A stretch of 64,000 nt of DNA from JAFEDN01 sp965651935 (GCA_965651935.1 CBFGTC010000007.1:15192-79191); one strand, 5' to 3'. Numbered from the stretch's first letter, positions 43,831 to 54,073 are shown. The notes: generated by a model not told the origin, from the sequence alone. Numbers and translations: made by a program.

Positions 43831-43859
43831 ATTATCCGCTTCTCATTTTCAGATTGCAA
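43831..43859 (-). promoter_or_regulatory. Putative radA promoter abutting the start codon
   Basis: Minus strand: -35 TTGCAA (43854-43859), 17-bp spacer, -10 GATAAT (43831-43836), ATG at 43822. The implied leader is at most a few nucleotides. Confidence 0.55.
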
Positions 43860-43941
43860 AACGGGATTGCCAAATTGTATGGGGCAGCGCTTGAGAAACC
43901 TTAATCGGTCAATTAAGTCAATTTCACTCTCATAAGTTAAG

Positions 43942-44847
43942 TTAATGCATGACTCGGCGGGGGGCGACTTTGCCGTCTTCTAGCACTTCACCAATCCCTA
44001 AAAAACGATCATTTTTATCCAATATGACTACCCATCCCGCCACGGGCGCGTGTGGGATCACGACGGGGTGGCCTTGGCGTAAATAAAAAGCCGTGCTTTC
44101 GGCGACTCGTAATTGCGGCCAATGTGATAACGCGGTCTCCATTGGCAGTAAAAATTTGTCTAAATCCTCTACGGTTAAATTTTCGCGCAAGGCTTGCAGA
44201 GCATCTAAGCTGATCATTTGTCCACTATTAAAGTTTCCAACTTGAGTGCGGTGTAAAGCAATAACGTGAGCGCCACATCCTAAAGATTCACCAAAGTCTT
44301 CTACTAAAGTCCGCACATAAGTCCCTTTGCTACAGTGTAATTCGAATTGTACCGTATCGGCGGTAAAATTGAGGATTTTGAGCTGGTGTACAGTAATGGG
44401 CCGGCTTTCACGTTCAATGGTAATACCTTGCCGGGCTAATTTATAAAGTGGTTGACCGTTGTGCTTTAACGCGGAATACATAGACGGGGTTTGGTAAATC
44501 TCCCCGCGAAACGGGGTAAAATGATTTTCTAAAACCGCCATTGAAATTACTGGAACTTCGCGAGTGGCGACTACCTCACCTTCCATATCTCCGGTGGCAG
44601 TGCGCACGCCTAAACGTAGCGTAACTAAATAAGATTTGTCAGCCGCTAATAAATATTGCGAAATTTTAGTGGCTTCGCCTAAACAAATGGGTAATAGGCC
44701 GCTAGCCAAAGGATCTAAACTACCTGTATGTCCGGCTTTTTGCGCATTAAACAATCGTTTGGTGATTTGTAAGGCTTTATTCGAAGACATTCCAGTGGGT
44801 TTATCCAGCAATAACAAACCATTAATCTTCCTCATTTTTTCTCTCAT
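43942..44847 (-). CDS. truB: tRNA pseudouridine-55 synthase TruB
   Basis: Makes the T-loop pseudouridine in tRNAs. The catalytic Asp is in HTGSLDPLASGLLP. The N-terminal GLLLLDKPTGMSSN and the CSKGTYVRTL segment are typical, with a C-terminal PUA-like part. Length is 301 from ATG 44847 (AAGG upstream); a start four codons later is possible. It overlaps the rbfA 3' end by 26 bp. The rpsO and pnp genes that usually follow are not here. Confidence 0.96.
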   Translation of the reverse strand: MREKMRKINGLLLLDKPTGMSSNKALQITKRLFNAQKAGHTGSLDPLASGLLPICLGEATKISQYLLAADKSYLVTLRLGVRTATGDMEGEVVATREVPVISMAVLENHFTPFRGEIYQTPSMYSALKHNGQPLYKLARQGITIERESRPITVHQLKILNFTADTVQFELHCSKGTYVRTLVEDFGESLGCGAHVIALHRTQVGNFNSGQMISLDALQALRENLTVEDLDKFLLPMETALSHWPQLRVAESTAFYLRQGHPVVIPHAPVAGWVVILDKNDRFLGIGEVLEDGKVAPRRVMH

Positions 44848-45184
44848 GAATACCTTTTATTAAGTTTTCTATACGTTCAGCATAGGCAGTGGTTTCATCG
44901 TAATAAAAATTTAATACCGGCGTGTAACGTAAATCCAGATTAGTAGCGATAATGTGGCGAAAATGCCCTCCGGCGTGCTTTAGCGCTTCGCCTGCCTCTT
45001 TAATGGAACTTTCCCTGATGACACTATAATAAACTTTAGCAATGCGTAGATCAGAGGATACGACGACTTCGGTTATGGCGACATCAAGCAAGCGCGGATC
45101 TTTAATATCTTGCCGCAATGATTGTGATATATAGCGCTGGATCATATCAGCGACTTGGCGAATTCTTTTGGTGGATTTTGGCAT
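44822..45184 (-). CDS. rbfA: Ribosome-binding factor A
   Basis: KH-fold protein needed for 30S maturation and cold adaptation. The 120 residues include TKRIRQVADMIQRYIS, the DPRL segment and the conserved LDLRYTPVLNFYYDET near the end. It lies 8 bp from infB and overlaps truB. Confidence 0.95.
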   Translation of the reverse strand: MPKSTKRIRQVADMIQRYISQSLRQDIKDPRLLDVAITEVVVSSDLRIAKVYYSVIRESSIKEAGEALKHAGGHFRHIIATNLDLRYTPVLNFYYDETTAYAERIENLIKGIHERKNEED

Positions 45185-45192
45185 TGAATTGA

Positions 45193-47691
45193 CTATGCTA
45201 AAGTTCGCTTAACAATAACAATCTCGTAATTTTCCACTTGATCGCCTACTCGAATATCATTGTATCCTTTAATGCCGATACCACATTCATTGCCTTGGCG
45301 GACTTCACTAACATCATCTTTAAAGCGGCGCAGGGATTCCAAATGGCCGTCGAAAACCACGACATTATTGCGTAACACCCGAACCGGCAAACTTCGCCGT
45401 AACACACCTTCGCTAATCATGCAGCCCGCAATGGTGCCGTGTTTAGTGGCGCGGAAAACTTCACGGACTTCAGCTAAGCCCACAATTTTCTCTTGGCGAG
45501 TGGGAGACAATAATCCACTCAAGGCCGATTTTACTTCATCCAATAAAGTATAAATAATACTATAATATCGCAGATCAACCCCTTCATTGCTGGCAATTTG
45601 CCGCGCTGCGACATCCGCCCGTACATTGAAACCCACGACAATCGCTTGAGAAGCGATGGCTAAGTTGATATCCGAGCCGGTGATTGCGCCCACGCCGCTG
45701 GAAATAATGTTAATTTTAGCGACATCCGACGTTAATTTATTTAATGAATCACTAATGGCTTCTACGGATCCTTGGACATCCGCTTTCAATACCACATTGA
45801 GAACAGCTCGTTTTCCTTCCTGCATTTGATCAAAAATGTTTTCCAAATGAGCTGTGCGGCGTTTAGCCAATCGCACTTCACGATACTTCCCTTGTCTAAA
45901 TTGCGCGATTTCACGGGCTTTCCGTTCATCCTTCACGACAGTCATTTCATCACCGGCAGTAGGAGTACCAGATAAACCCAATAATTCTACTGGAGTCGAA
46001 GGCCCGGCAGTTAAACACTCTTTGCCTTGGTCACTGATCATGGCGCGGACACGTCCGTATTCTCGTCCCACCAGCACAATATCGCTTTTATTTAATTCAC
46101 CGCGGGTAATTAATACCGTGGAGACGGGACCAAGACCTTTGTCCAAACGAGACTCGATGACGATACCTCGAGCTGGTCCGCTGGGAACCGCTTTAAGTTC
46201 TAAAACTTCCGCTTGTAGTAAAATACGATCTAATAAGTCTGCGATACCTTGACCGGTTTTAGCCGAGATCGGCTGGAACATGGTGTCGCCGCCCCACTCC
46301 TCCGCGATAACGCCGTGCTGGGAGAGTTCCGTGCGGATACGATCTGGATCTGCTCCAGGTTTATCCATTTTGTTAATCGCAACGATTATCGGCACTTTAG
46401 CTGCTTTCGCGTGGGCGATGGCTTCTATGGTTTGGGGCATGACACCGTCATCTGCCGCGACGACCAGGATCACGATATCGGTACATTGGGCTCCACGAGC
46501 CCGCATGGCAGTAAAGGCTTCATGGCCTGGGGTATCTAAAAAGCAAATAGTGCCTTTTTCGACTTGAACCCGGTAAGCTCCGATGTGTTGAGTTATTCCC
46601 CCGGCTTCCATCGTGGTCACTTTAGTTCGGCGAATATAATCGAGCAAGGAAGTTTTACCGTGGTCTACGTGACCCATAATGGTCACCACCGGGGCACGGC
46701 CTACCGCTTCAGCTGTACTTTTTTCTTCCTCTAACTCTAAATCTTCTTCCAGAGACGCTTGCATGGAAATGGGATTATGTCCCATTTCCGACACCACTAA
46801 AGTAGCGGTATCTTTATCCAGTAATTGGTTAATGGTCGCCATAGCTCCCATTCGCATCATGACTTTGATGACTTCCGCCGCTTTCACTGACATTTTGCGT
46901 GCCAGATCTGCAACGGTGATGGACTCTGGAATCATGACATCATGAACCACAGGGCCGATGGGTTTGGCAAAACTTTGTTCTAAGGCAGCCGCGCTTTGCA
47001 CAGGAGCCTCTTTCGCTGTCGTCTTGCGTTTACGGCGAGGAAATTTAGGTTTAGAAATATAGGTTTCTTGTTCGCCTTCATCCTCTTCGATCGCCATTTC
47101 AGGGCGATAGGACTTACGGGTGTCTTTGCCTAACTCACGGCGAGGCTTTTCTTTTTTCTTAGCGCGAGCGCCTGCATGATCTTCTTCTACAGGCCGAGTG
47201 TCTTTAACAGGCTCAGTGGCAGCGGGGGGTGGAGCAACTGGTGGAGTTTCAGTCGTTGCGTCTTCGCTGGGCGGTTGAGTAGGGAAAGGTGGCACGACTG
47301 ATGTGGGCGCTTCAGCACTGATGCTTGATTCGGGCTGAGCTGGAGTAGGTTCAGGAACCGCTTCTACACTGGGGATGACAGCAGGCTTCACGTAAGTTCG
47401 TTTAGTCCTAAACTCCACATTAACGCTTTTTTTACCCTGTTTGACCACACTGAGACTTTTATGTTGCAAAGTTATTTTTGCACGTTTTTTTGCAACGCCG
47501 CTATCCGATGTTTCATCAGAAGCTTTGGCCCGAGTTTTTTGCAGGTGGAGCAGTAACTGGCGCTTTTGATCAGCGCTGATTCCCTGATTAATATTCGTGA
47601 CGGGAACTCCTGCTTCTTGCAATTGTTCTAACAATCGCTCAGGAGTTAAATGAATTAACTTCGCTAAATCGACAATACTGGTATCAGCCAT
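45193..47691 (-). CDS. infB: Translation initiation factor IF-2
   Basis: GTPase that delivers initiator tRNA to the 30S subunit. N-terminal winged-helix-like IF2_N segment (VDLAKLIHLTPERLLEQL) is followed by a long Pro/Ala/Glu/Lys-rich linker (about 90-240) and a second IF2_N segment. The G domain has GHVDHGKTSLLDYI (G1), DTPGHEAFTAMRARG (G3) and NKMDKPGAD (G4), then domains II-IV. Length is 832. It follows nusA by 15 bp. Confidence 0.98.
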   Translation of the reverse strand: MADTSIVDLAKLIHLTPERLLEQLQEAGVPVTNINQGISADQKRQLLLHLQKTRAKASDETSDSGVAKKRAKITLQHKSLSVVKQGKKSVNVEFRTKRTYVKPAVIPSVEAVPEPTPAQPESSISAEAPTSVVPPFPTQPPSEDATTETPPVAPPPAATEPVKDTRPVEEDHAGARAKKKEKPRRELGKDTRKSYRPEMAIEEDEGEQETYISKPKFPRRKRKTTAKEAPVQSAAALEQSFAKPIGPVVHDVMIPESITVADLARKMSVKAAEVIKVMMRMGAMATINQLLDKDTATLVVSEMGHNPISMQASLEEDLELEEEKSTAEAVGRAPVVTIMGHVDHGKTSLLDYIRRTKVTTMEAGGITQHIGAYRVQVEKGTICFLDTPGHEAFTAMRARGAQCTDIVILVVAADDGVMPQTIEAIAHAKAAKVPIIVAINKMDKPGADPDRIRTELSQHGVIAEEWGGDTMFQPISAKTGQGIADLLDRILLQAEVLELKAVPSGPARGIVIESRLDKGLGPVSTVLITRGELNKSDIVLVGREYGRVRAMISDQGKECLTAGPSTPVELLGLSGTPTAGDEMTVVKDERKAREIAQFRQGKYREVRLAKRRTAHLENIFDQMQEGKRAVLNVVLKADVQGSVEAISDSLNKLTSDVAKINIISSGVGAITGSDINLAIASQAIVVGFNVRADVAARQIASNEGVDLRYYSIIYTLLDEVKSALSGLLSPTRQEKIVGLAEVREVFRATKHGTIAGCMISEGVLRRSLPVRVLRNNVVVFDGHLESLRRFKDDVSEVRQGNECGIGIKGYNDIRVGDQVENYEIVIVKRTLA

Positions 47692-47706
47692 TACGGGCCT
47701 CTCTTT

Positions 47707-49206
47707 TTATTTTTCTTCAAACCAATGGGCACGTGCATTCATGATTAATTGCGCGGCCGATTCTTCATCTAAATCAGGGAGTAAGCCAATTAATTCATCA
47801 ACTGCTTGCTCGGCTAGATCTTCCCGGCTGATAACGCCTTTATCGGCCAAACGTAATGCGAGCGCTTCTGTCATGCCCTGTACTTCCAACAAGTCTTGAT
47901 CCGGTCTAGCACTGGTTCGCGCTGTTTCGCTAGCGATTTCTTGAGTCAGTAAAATATCCCCTGCACGTTGTTGCAACTCGGTGGCAATTTCTTCGTCGAA
48001 TCCTTCTAATTTGGCTAATTCAGCCAGGGGGACATAGGCAATTTCTTCGATATTGGTAAACCCTTCATTGACTAATAATTCCGCAACATCTTCCTCAACA
48101 TCGAGTTTTTGCATAAAATTATTTTTAGCATGCTCAGCTTCATTTTCATGCTTGGAAACTGCTTCTTTCTCAGTCATGACATTGAGTTTCCAACCGGTCA
48201 AGTCTGTGGCTAAACGGATATTTTGTCCGCCTCGACCTATGGCTTGGGCCAATTGTTCCTCGGTCACAGCGATATCCATACTATGAGAATCTTCATCCAC
48301 CACAATGGAGGATACTTCGGCGGGCGCCATTGCATTTATCACAAATTGAGCGGGATTGTCGTCCCATAACACGATATCAATTCTTTCCCCACCTAATTCG
48401 TTGGAAACCGCTTGGACGCGAGAACCGCGCATACCGACACAAGCGCCTACGGGGTCTATACGTCCATCATTGGTTTTGACGGCGATTTTAGCCCGTGCCC
48501 CGGGGTCACGCGCAGCGCTTTTAATTTCAATCACTTCTTCGCTGATTTCTGGGACTTCTATCTTAAATAATTCAATTAAAAATTCTGGACGAGTCCGGCT
48601 CACGGCTAATTGAGGGCCGCGTTTGCCGTCTCTAACGGCATAAAGTAAAGTTCGGACTCGGTCATTGACGCGAAACACATCACGCGGTAATAATTCTTCA
48701 CGCGGCAATAACGCTTCAGCATTCTCTCCCATATCCAAAATGATATGCTCTCGAGTCACTTTTTTAACCACGCCGATAACTAACTCATTCAGCCGGCTAC
48801 GGTATTGATTGATAATTTTGCTGCGTTCCGCTTCACGAAAACGTTGTACAATCACTTGTTTCGCTTGTTGTGCAGCTATACGGCCAAAATCGGGACGTTC
48901 TATTTTTTCTTCTATTACATCGCCGACATTCAACTCAGGGTCTATATTTTGAGCTTCATTCAATAGAATTTCCCGAGCGGGATCTTCTAAGTCTTCATTG
49001 TCTTTTACCACCGTCCAGCAACGATAGGCTTCGTAGTCACCGGTTTTGCGATCAATGGCGACACGGATATGCACGTCTTCATCGTCATAGCGTCTGGCGG
49101 CTACGGTGGCGAGGGCCGATTCAATCGATTGGAAAATCGTTTCCGGGCTGACCCCTTTTTCATTAGAAAGAGATTGTACCATTAATAAAATATCTTTACT
49201 GTTCAT
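47707..49206 (-). CDS. nusA: Transcription termination/antitermination factor NusA
   Basis: RNA polymerase-binding elongation factor. An N-terminal polymerase-binding domain is followed by S1 (about 130-200), two KH domains (VGACVGMRGSRVQAV and AIGRGGQNIRLATDL) and two C-terminal acidic helix-hairpin repeats. Length 499 is close to E. coli. It sits in the conserved rimP-nusA-infB order. Confidence 0.98.
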   Translation of the reverse strand: MNSKDILLMVQSLSNEKGVSPETIFQSIESALATVAARRYDDEDVHIRVAIDRKTGDYEAYRCWTVVKDNEDLEDPAREILLNEAQNIDPELNVGDVIEEKIERPDFGRIAAQQAKQVIVQRFREAERSKIINQYRSRLNELVIGVVKKVTREHIILDMGENAEALLPREELLPRDVFRVNDRVRTLLYAVRDGKRGPQLAVSRTRPEFLIELFKIEVPEISEEVIEIKSAARDPGARAKIAVKTNDGRIDPVGACVGMRGSRVQAVSNELGGERIDIVLWDDNPAQFVINAMAPAEVSSIVVDEDSHSMDIAVTEEQLAQAIGRGGQNIRLATDLTGWKLNVMTEKEAVSKHENEAEHAKNNFMQKLDVEEDVAELLVNEGFTNIEEIAYVPLAELAKLEGFDEEIATELQQRAGDILLTQEIASETARTSARPDQDLLEVQGMTEALALRLADKGVISREDLAEQAVDELIGLLPDLDEESAAQLIMNARAHWFEEK

Positions 49207-49245
49207 GTTACTTCTCCCAATACAGTGGGTTTTCGCTAAAGCGAG

Positions 49246-49740
49246 TTACTCCACTAATCCCCTCTCAATCTCAGAGGGATATTTAAACAAATCCCCGTTT
49301 AAGCAGGCTTTTTCTATGTCATTCCAGGCCAATTCCACTAAACTCTGATTATCCATCTGTAAAACTATATGATCGTCCTTGATAGACTTTAAAATCCCTT
49401 TAAAATTTCGACGCCCTTCCTGAGGCGCCCGCAAACGAATTTCAATTTTTTCTCCCAAATATGGCTGACACTGGGCCAATTTAAATAAAGGCCGATCAAT
49501 GCCTGGGGAGGAAACTTCTAATATATACGAGCTTGTAATGAGATCTTCAACGTCTAATACGGCGCTGATCTGTCTGCTTATTTTAGCACAGATGTCAACA
49601 TCAACCCCGTTTTGGCTATCCACATACACGCGTAACACTCGGGGGCTACTTCTACCTACTGCCCATTCACAGCCCCAAAGCTCGTAACCCAGGGCGCTAA
49701 CAGCAGGTTCGATAATAGACTCCAGTTTTCGGATCATCAT
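49246..49740 (-). CDS. rimP: Ribosome maturation factor RimP
   Basis: Small protein required for 30S assembly. It contains the N-terminal EPAVSALGYELWGCEW, the VYVD segment and VSSPGIDRPLFK typical of the family, then the Sm-like C-terminal domain. Length is 164 (or 163 from the second Met). No Shine-Dalgarno is present: the T-run of an intrinsic-terminator-like hairpin ends 9 nt before the ATG, so its expression may be set by readthrough from the upstream initiator tRNA. Confidence 0.95.
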   Translation of the reverse strand: MMIRKLESIIEPAVSALGYELWGCEWAVGRSSPRVLRVYVDSQNGVDVDICAKISRQISAVLDVEDLITSSYILEVSSPGIDRPLFKLAQCQPYLGEKIEIRLRAPQEGRRNFKGILKSIKDDHIVLQMDNQSLVELAWNDIEKACLNGDLFKYPSEIERGLVE

Positions 49741-49749
49741 TTAAGCAAT

Positions 49750-49772
49750 AAAAAAGGGGCTTTAGCCCCTTT
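49750..49772 (-). terminator. Intrinsic terminator between initiator tRNA and rimP
   Basis: Minus strand stem AAGGGGC / GCCCCTT with TAAA loop followed by a run of six T. It would end the tRNA transcript and act as an attenuator for rimP-nusA-infB. Confidence 0.85.
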
Positions 49773-49796
49773 CCCCTAATAAATTAAAGCAAAATT

Positions 49797-49873
<77 letters not shown>

Positions 49874-49884
49874 ATAAGAAAGTG

Positions 49885-49913
49885 ATAATACACAATTATT
49901 TAAAAAAAATCAA
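49885..49913 (-). promoter_or_regulatory. Promoter of the initiator tRNA / nusA operon
   Basis: Minus strand: -35 TTGATT (49908-49913), 17-bp spacer, -10 TATTAT (49885-49890), 11 nt before the mature tRNA 5' end. Confidence 0.65.
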
Positions 49914-49987
49914 GAAGGAAAATCGTATAGCGTTTCCCGTTCTTATTGAAACGATCGCGATGCTTCCCAAAAGATAGCATTTCCATA

Positions 49988-51574
49988 TTAAGGGGAAATG
50001 CTATCAGTATCGAGCAAACTTGGCTCAGGCAAGGTTTTAGTTTTAATATATTTTATTGCCACTTGGTAAGTTAAACATGTTAGTAAACCAATTAAAACAA
50101 AATCCCAACCAAAAGCTAATTTTCCTAAACCTCCCCCAAAAGTTCCTAAGAAAGAAAGCAAGCTCATTCCGCTTAAATAAGGCGCCAACCACCAAGAAGC
50201 CCGCCATTGTTGAACCCAAAGGCTCTTTTTATGTCTTAAACAGTAAATACCAAAAAACATCAAGCCAATTATCACGGCGATCATCATTTTAGATACTGTG
50301 ATCCAACCTGTCCAAAAAATCATTAAGTTACAGATATAAAAAGCAATCAAAGCCACAAAGCCTGCATAAGGTAAACGAAATGGCCGAGATTGGTCTGGAT
50401 TGGTTTTGCGTAAGACCATTAAAGCTAATGGGCCTATAATATAAGAAAGAATAAAGCAGGATATGACAAATCCCACCAAACTTTGCCACCCAGGGAAAGG
50501 TAAAAATAAGATAAGTCCGACAAGATAATTGATACCAATGGCATAGGCAGGTACGCCGCGCGGGTTAATTTTAGCTAAAAATGGCGGGAAAAAACCGATT
50601 TTGCTCAGCCCATAATTGACGCGGGCGGTGGCGCCGGTAAAAATTACACCTGTGCCAAACGGAGAAATTAATGCATCTGCGTATAAAATAATTACAAACC
50701 AGCCCAAACCCAGTGCGGTTAAAATTCCGGCGAAGGGGCCGCTATCACCGGCATAATGAAGTTTATTCCAACCTTCTGATAAATAGATAGGATTTATAGC
50801 GCCAACAAAAGCCAATTGCACCACGGTGTAAATTAAAGCACAGCATCCAATCGAGCCGATTAACGCCAGAGGGATGTTTTTCTGCGGATTTCGTGTTTCT
50901 CCTGCTAATTGCAAAATATTATTGGCGCCGATGAGGGAATAGATCACTCCCCCAAGAGGTAAAGCCGCCAAAATGCCATGCCAGCCGCTTGGCGTGAATC
51001 CGCCAGAGCTTGGAGCCTGAAAATTACTGAAATGAAAATCAATTGAAATTAATAGCGCCGCTGTAACAATCGGCATGATTAATTTGAAAAAGGTAATGAT
51101 TCCACTGGAAAGACTGAAAAATTTCGCACCAAAATAATTTAGAGCACACATGAGCAACATAATAGCAGAACTGAGTGCAATACCTTCCTTAGTCAAAACC
51201 GTCGCATGGTCTGCTTGAGTCACTAAACCGGGAATGTAATTGGCGGCGTATTGGATAATCGCCATGGTTTCCACCGGGGCGACGGCGACACTGGAAATCC
51301 ACACCATCCAGCCAATGATAAAACTCATCAAAGGGCCGTGGCTGTATTGGGCTATTTGAACAACGTTACCGGCTACAGGGAAAGCGCTGCCTAATTCGGC
51401 GAAAGTCAAAGCTACTAAAATCATGATGAGACCGCCTACAATCCAGGTAAGGATAGCGGCAGGCCCTGCGATTTGTGAAGCATATAAAGGGCCAAATAAC
51501 CACCCTGAACCAATAATACTGCCTATCCCGACTAACAATAAGCCCCAAAAACCGATATCTCGTTTAAATTGCAT
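49988..51574 (-). CDS. APC-superfamily amino acid permease
   Basis: Inner-membrane amino acid transporter with about 12-14 spans over 528 residues. The N-terminal signature GIGSIIGSGWLFGPLYA is the substrate-binding GSG motif of span 1. The overall pattern resembles the aspartate:proton symporter (YveA-like) branch, but substrate is not determinable. The start at 51574 (AGGTG close upstream) is preferred to GTG two codons earlier. It lies alone between proA and the initiator tRNA. Amino acid import fits a host-associated lifestyle. Confidence 0.9.
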   Translation of the reverse strand: MQFKRDIGFWGLLLVGIGSIIGSGWLFGPLYASQIAGPAAILTWIVGGLIMILVALTFAELGSAFPVAGNVVQIAQYSHGPLMSFIIGWMVWISSVAVAPVETMAIIQYAANYIPGLVTQADHATVLTKEGIALSSAIMLLMCALNYFGAKFFSLSSGIITFFKLIMPIVTAALLISIDFHFSNFQAPSSGGFTPSGWHGILAALPLGGVIYSLIGANNILQLAGETRNPQKNIPLALIGSIGCCALIYTVVQLAFVGAINPIYLSEGWNKLHYAGDSGPFAGILTALGLGWFVIILYADALISPFGTGVIFTGATARVNYGLSKIGFFPPFLAKINPRGVPAYAIGINYLVGLILFLPFPGWQSLVGFVISCFILSYIIGPLALMVLRKTNPDQSRPFRLPYAGFVALIAFYICNLMIFWTGWITVSKMMIAVIIGLMFFGIYCLRHKKSLWVQQWRASWWLAPYLSGMSLLSFLGTFGGGLGKLAFGWDFVLIGLLTCLTYQVAIKYIKTKTLPEPSLLDTDSISP

Positions 51575-51657
51575 AAGCACCTAATTCAAGTTGGTTTTGA
51601 TAGAATGGACCATAAGCATTATATATTTTTCCAAAATATTGTCAAATTTTTAGACAA

Positions 51658-52911
51658 TCAGACTGGACGTGTTTGACCGAAACCGCGGACCACATATTTA
51701 AACGTGGTCAATTGCTCAACTCCAACTGGGCCTCGGGCGTGCAATTTACCCGTCGCAATCCCAATTTCTGCTCCCATGCCAAATTCTCCGCCATCCGCAA
51801 ACTGAGTCGAGGTATTATGCATCACTATCGCGCTATCCACCTCTTGTAAAAATTTTTCCGCCGCTTCACTGTCTTCCGCTATAATAGCCTCGGTATGCTT
51901 GGTGCCATGAGTTCGTATGTGTTCAATCGCTGCCTCAATGCCATCTACCACCTTCACTGCAATAATGGCGTCGAGATACTCCGCGTCCCAATCGGATTCA
52001 GTAGCCGTTTTAACCTGTGGAAATTTTTGTTTCACTATGGCATCACCGCGAATTTCACAGCCGGCGGATATCAACGCGTCAATCAGTTCAGGTAGCAAGG
52101 TTTCTCGCGCGGCATGATCAATTAATAGAGTTTCAGTGGCACCGCAGATACCAGTACGGCGCATTTTGGCATTCAATAAAACGGCTTTGGCTAAATCCAT
52201 TTTAGCTGAGGCGTGCACATAAGTATGACAGTTGCCCGCCAAGTGTTTGAATACCGGAATTCGGGAATTTTCACTCACGTATCTGATAAGCTCCTGCCCT
52301 CCACGGGGCACAATCACATCAATATATTGGTCCAATCTCAATAATTGACTCATATCTGAGCGATCAGAAGACGGCAGCATTTGGATGCTAGCTTGAGGAA
52401 GCGCCGCAGCTTTTAAGCCTTGATGTATCGAATCCATCAGCACGCTTATGCTGGCGTAACTTTCTGAGCCGCCTCTGAGTATCGTGGCATTACCTGCTTT
52501 CAGGCATAGCGCAGCGGCATCTATTGTGACATTGGGTCTGGATTCATAAATGACGGCAATGACGCCTAAGGGTACGCTGATCCGGCTAATTTGCAATCCA
52601 TTTGGCCTGGACCACTGAGCTAATATTTTTCCTATCGGTTCAGGAAAATCCACGACACTTTCTAAGGCGCTAACCATGGCCTGTAGGGTTTTTTCTGTTA
52701 ATTTTAAACGATCAAGAAAAGCAGCGCTTTTGCCTTGGCTTGCAGCATTTTGCACTTCTATTTCATTCACACTCAAAATACGGTCTTTATTTTTCAATAA
52801 TGACTGAGCGATGGATTGTAATGCCAAATTTTTTTGAGCGCTTGAGGCCAGGGCCAGATATCGGGAAGCCTCTTGCGCTTCCTGCGCTATTTTTTCTATG
52901 TTATTGATCAT
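51658..52911 (-). CDS. proA: Gamma-glutamyl phosphate reductase ProA
   Basis: NADPH-dependent second enzyme of proline synthesis, aldehyde-dehydrogenase fold. Catalytic Cys is in MRRTGICGATETLL. Other conserved stretches are VIYESRPNVTIDAAALCLKA, ILRGGSE and the C-terminal EFGMGAEIGIATGKLHARGP. Length 417 is normal. Its start overlaps the proB stop by 4 bp. Confidence 0.97.
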   Translation of the reverse strand: MINNIEKIAQEAQEASRYLALASSAQKNLALQSIAQSLLKNKDRILSVNEIEVQNAASQGKSAAFLDRLKLTEKTLQAMVSALESVVDFPEPIGKILAQWSRPNGLQISRISVPLGVIAVIYESRPNVTIDAAALCLKAGNATILRGGSESYASISVLMDSIHQGLKAAALPQASIQMLPSSDRSDMSQLLRLDQYIDVIVPRGGQELIRYVSENSRIPVFKHLAGNCHTYVHASAKMDLAKAVLLNAKMRRTGICGATETLLIDHAARETLLPELIDALISAGCEIRGDAIVKQKFPQVKTATESDWDAEYLDAIIAVKVVDGIEAAIEHIRTHGTKHTEAIIAEDSEAAEKFLQEVDSAIVMHNTSTQFADGGEFGMGAEIGIATGKLHARGPVGVEQLTTFKYVVRGFGQTRPV

Positions 52912-54029
52912 TTAAAAATTACCAAATCATCTCGATGAATCATTTCGTCATTACCGCGATAACCCAACAATTCAAGAAATTTATCGCTACGATAACCCTG
53001 AATCACTCGCGCTTCATGAGCATTGTAGTTACTTAATCCCCGGCCAATTTCATGACCTTGCAGGGTTACAATCTTCACTAAATCCCCTTTGCGGAAATTT
53101 CCTTCAATATTCATTATTCCGGCTGATAATAAGCTTTTCCCTTGTTGTAAGGCGCTTACTGCTCCGTCATCCACAATGATATAGCCATAGGGTTGTAAAT
53201 GTTGTGCGATCCAATTTTTCCGGGCGCTGCGGGGAGAAATATTCGCTAAAAACCAAGTACAACGGGTTTCCGCTAACTCCAGTTGTTTGAGGGGCTGTTC
53301 CACTTGGCCCTTGCAGATAACCATATTGCATCCACTTTCCATAACAATGCGTGCTGCTGCTAATTTGGTTTTCATGCCGCCGGAGCCGAACACGCTGCCA
53401 GCCCCCTGTCCCATAGCTTCAATTGCGGGGGTCAGTTGTCTCACTTCGGGGATAAATTGCGCCGATGAATCTTGACGGGGATTGCTGGTGTAAAGTCCAT
53501 CAATGTCGGATAGTAAAACTAGAACATCCGCGGAAGTCATTTGCGCCACGCGGGCCGAAAGACGATCATTATCGCCGTACCTTAATTCTGATGTGGCAAC
53601 AGTATCGTTTTCATTGATAATGGGAATCACTTTGAGATGAATTAAAGTTTTAAGCGTATTATGTGAGTTGATATAACGTTGTCGATTTTCGCTGTCTTCT
53701 AAAGTTAATAATACTTGAGCCACGGTAATGCCAAAGCGACGCATAATTTCTTGGTAGGCGTGTGCTAATCGAATTTGCCCAACCGCCGCGGCGGCTTGTT
53801 GTTCTTCCAGTACGAAATGGGAGCAATCTAACTGGAGATGACGCCTGCCAAGGGCGACTGAACCCGAGGTCACTAAAATGATTTGTTTGCCTTGCTGCCA
53901 TAATTCAGCAATTTCACTGGCAATTTTCTCTAGCCAAGCTTGATGGATTTGTCCGGTTTCGGCATCCACCAATAAGGCAGACCCAATTTTTATAACGATT
54001 CTTTTTGCTTGTTGCCAATATTTTTGCAT
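52908..54029 (-). CDS. proB: Glutamate 5-kinase ProB
   Basis: First enzyme of proline synthesis. An amino-acid kinase domain (VIKIGSALLVD, TSGSVALGR, INENDTVAT, LLSDIDGLYTSNP, GSGGMKTKLAAA) is followed by a C-terminal PUA domain. Length 373 matches E. coli-type enzymes, which are feedback-inhibited by proline. Together with proA it forms a two-gene operon preceded by copy D of the intergenic repeat. Confidence 0.97.
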   Translation of the reverse strand: MQKYWQQAKRIVIKIGSALLVDAETGQIHQAWLEKIASEIAELWQQGKQIILVTSGSVALGRRHLQLDCSHFVLEEQQAAAAVGQIRLAHAYQEIMRRFGITVAQVLLTLEDSENRQRYINSHNTLKTLIHLKVIPIINENDTVATSELRYGDNDRLSARVAQMTSADVLVLLSDIDGLYTSNPRQDSSAQFIPEVRQLTPAIEAMGQGAGSVFGSGGMKTKLAAARIVMESGCNMVICKGQVEQPLKQLELAETRCTWFLANISPRSARKNWIAQHLQPYGYIIVDDGAVSALQQGKSLLSAGIMNIEGNFRKGDLVKIVTLQGHEIGRGLSNYNAHEARVIQGYRSDKFLELLGYRGNDEMIHRDDLVIFK

Positions 54030-54073
54030 AAGCTATTATGCGGCATATATTGGTAAAATCCAATTGGTTCTGT

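Noticed and set aside
45772..46945. Several plus-strand open frames opposite infB
   Set aside because: Shadows of the GC-richer infB frame; no starts with ribosome sites and no recognisable products.
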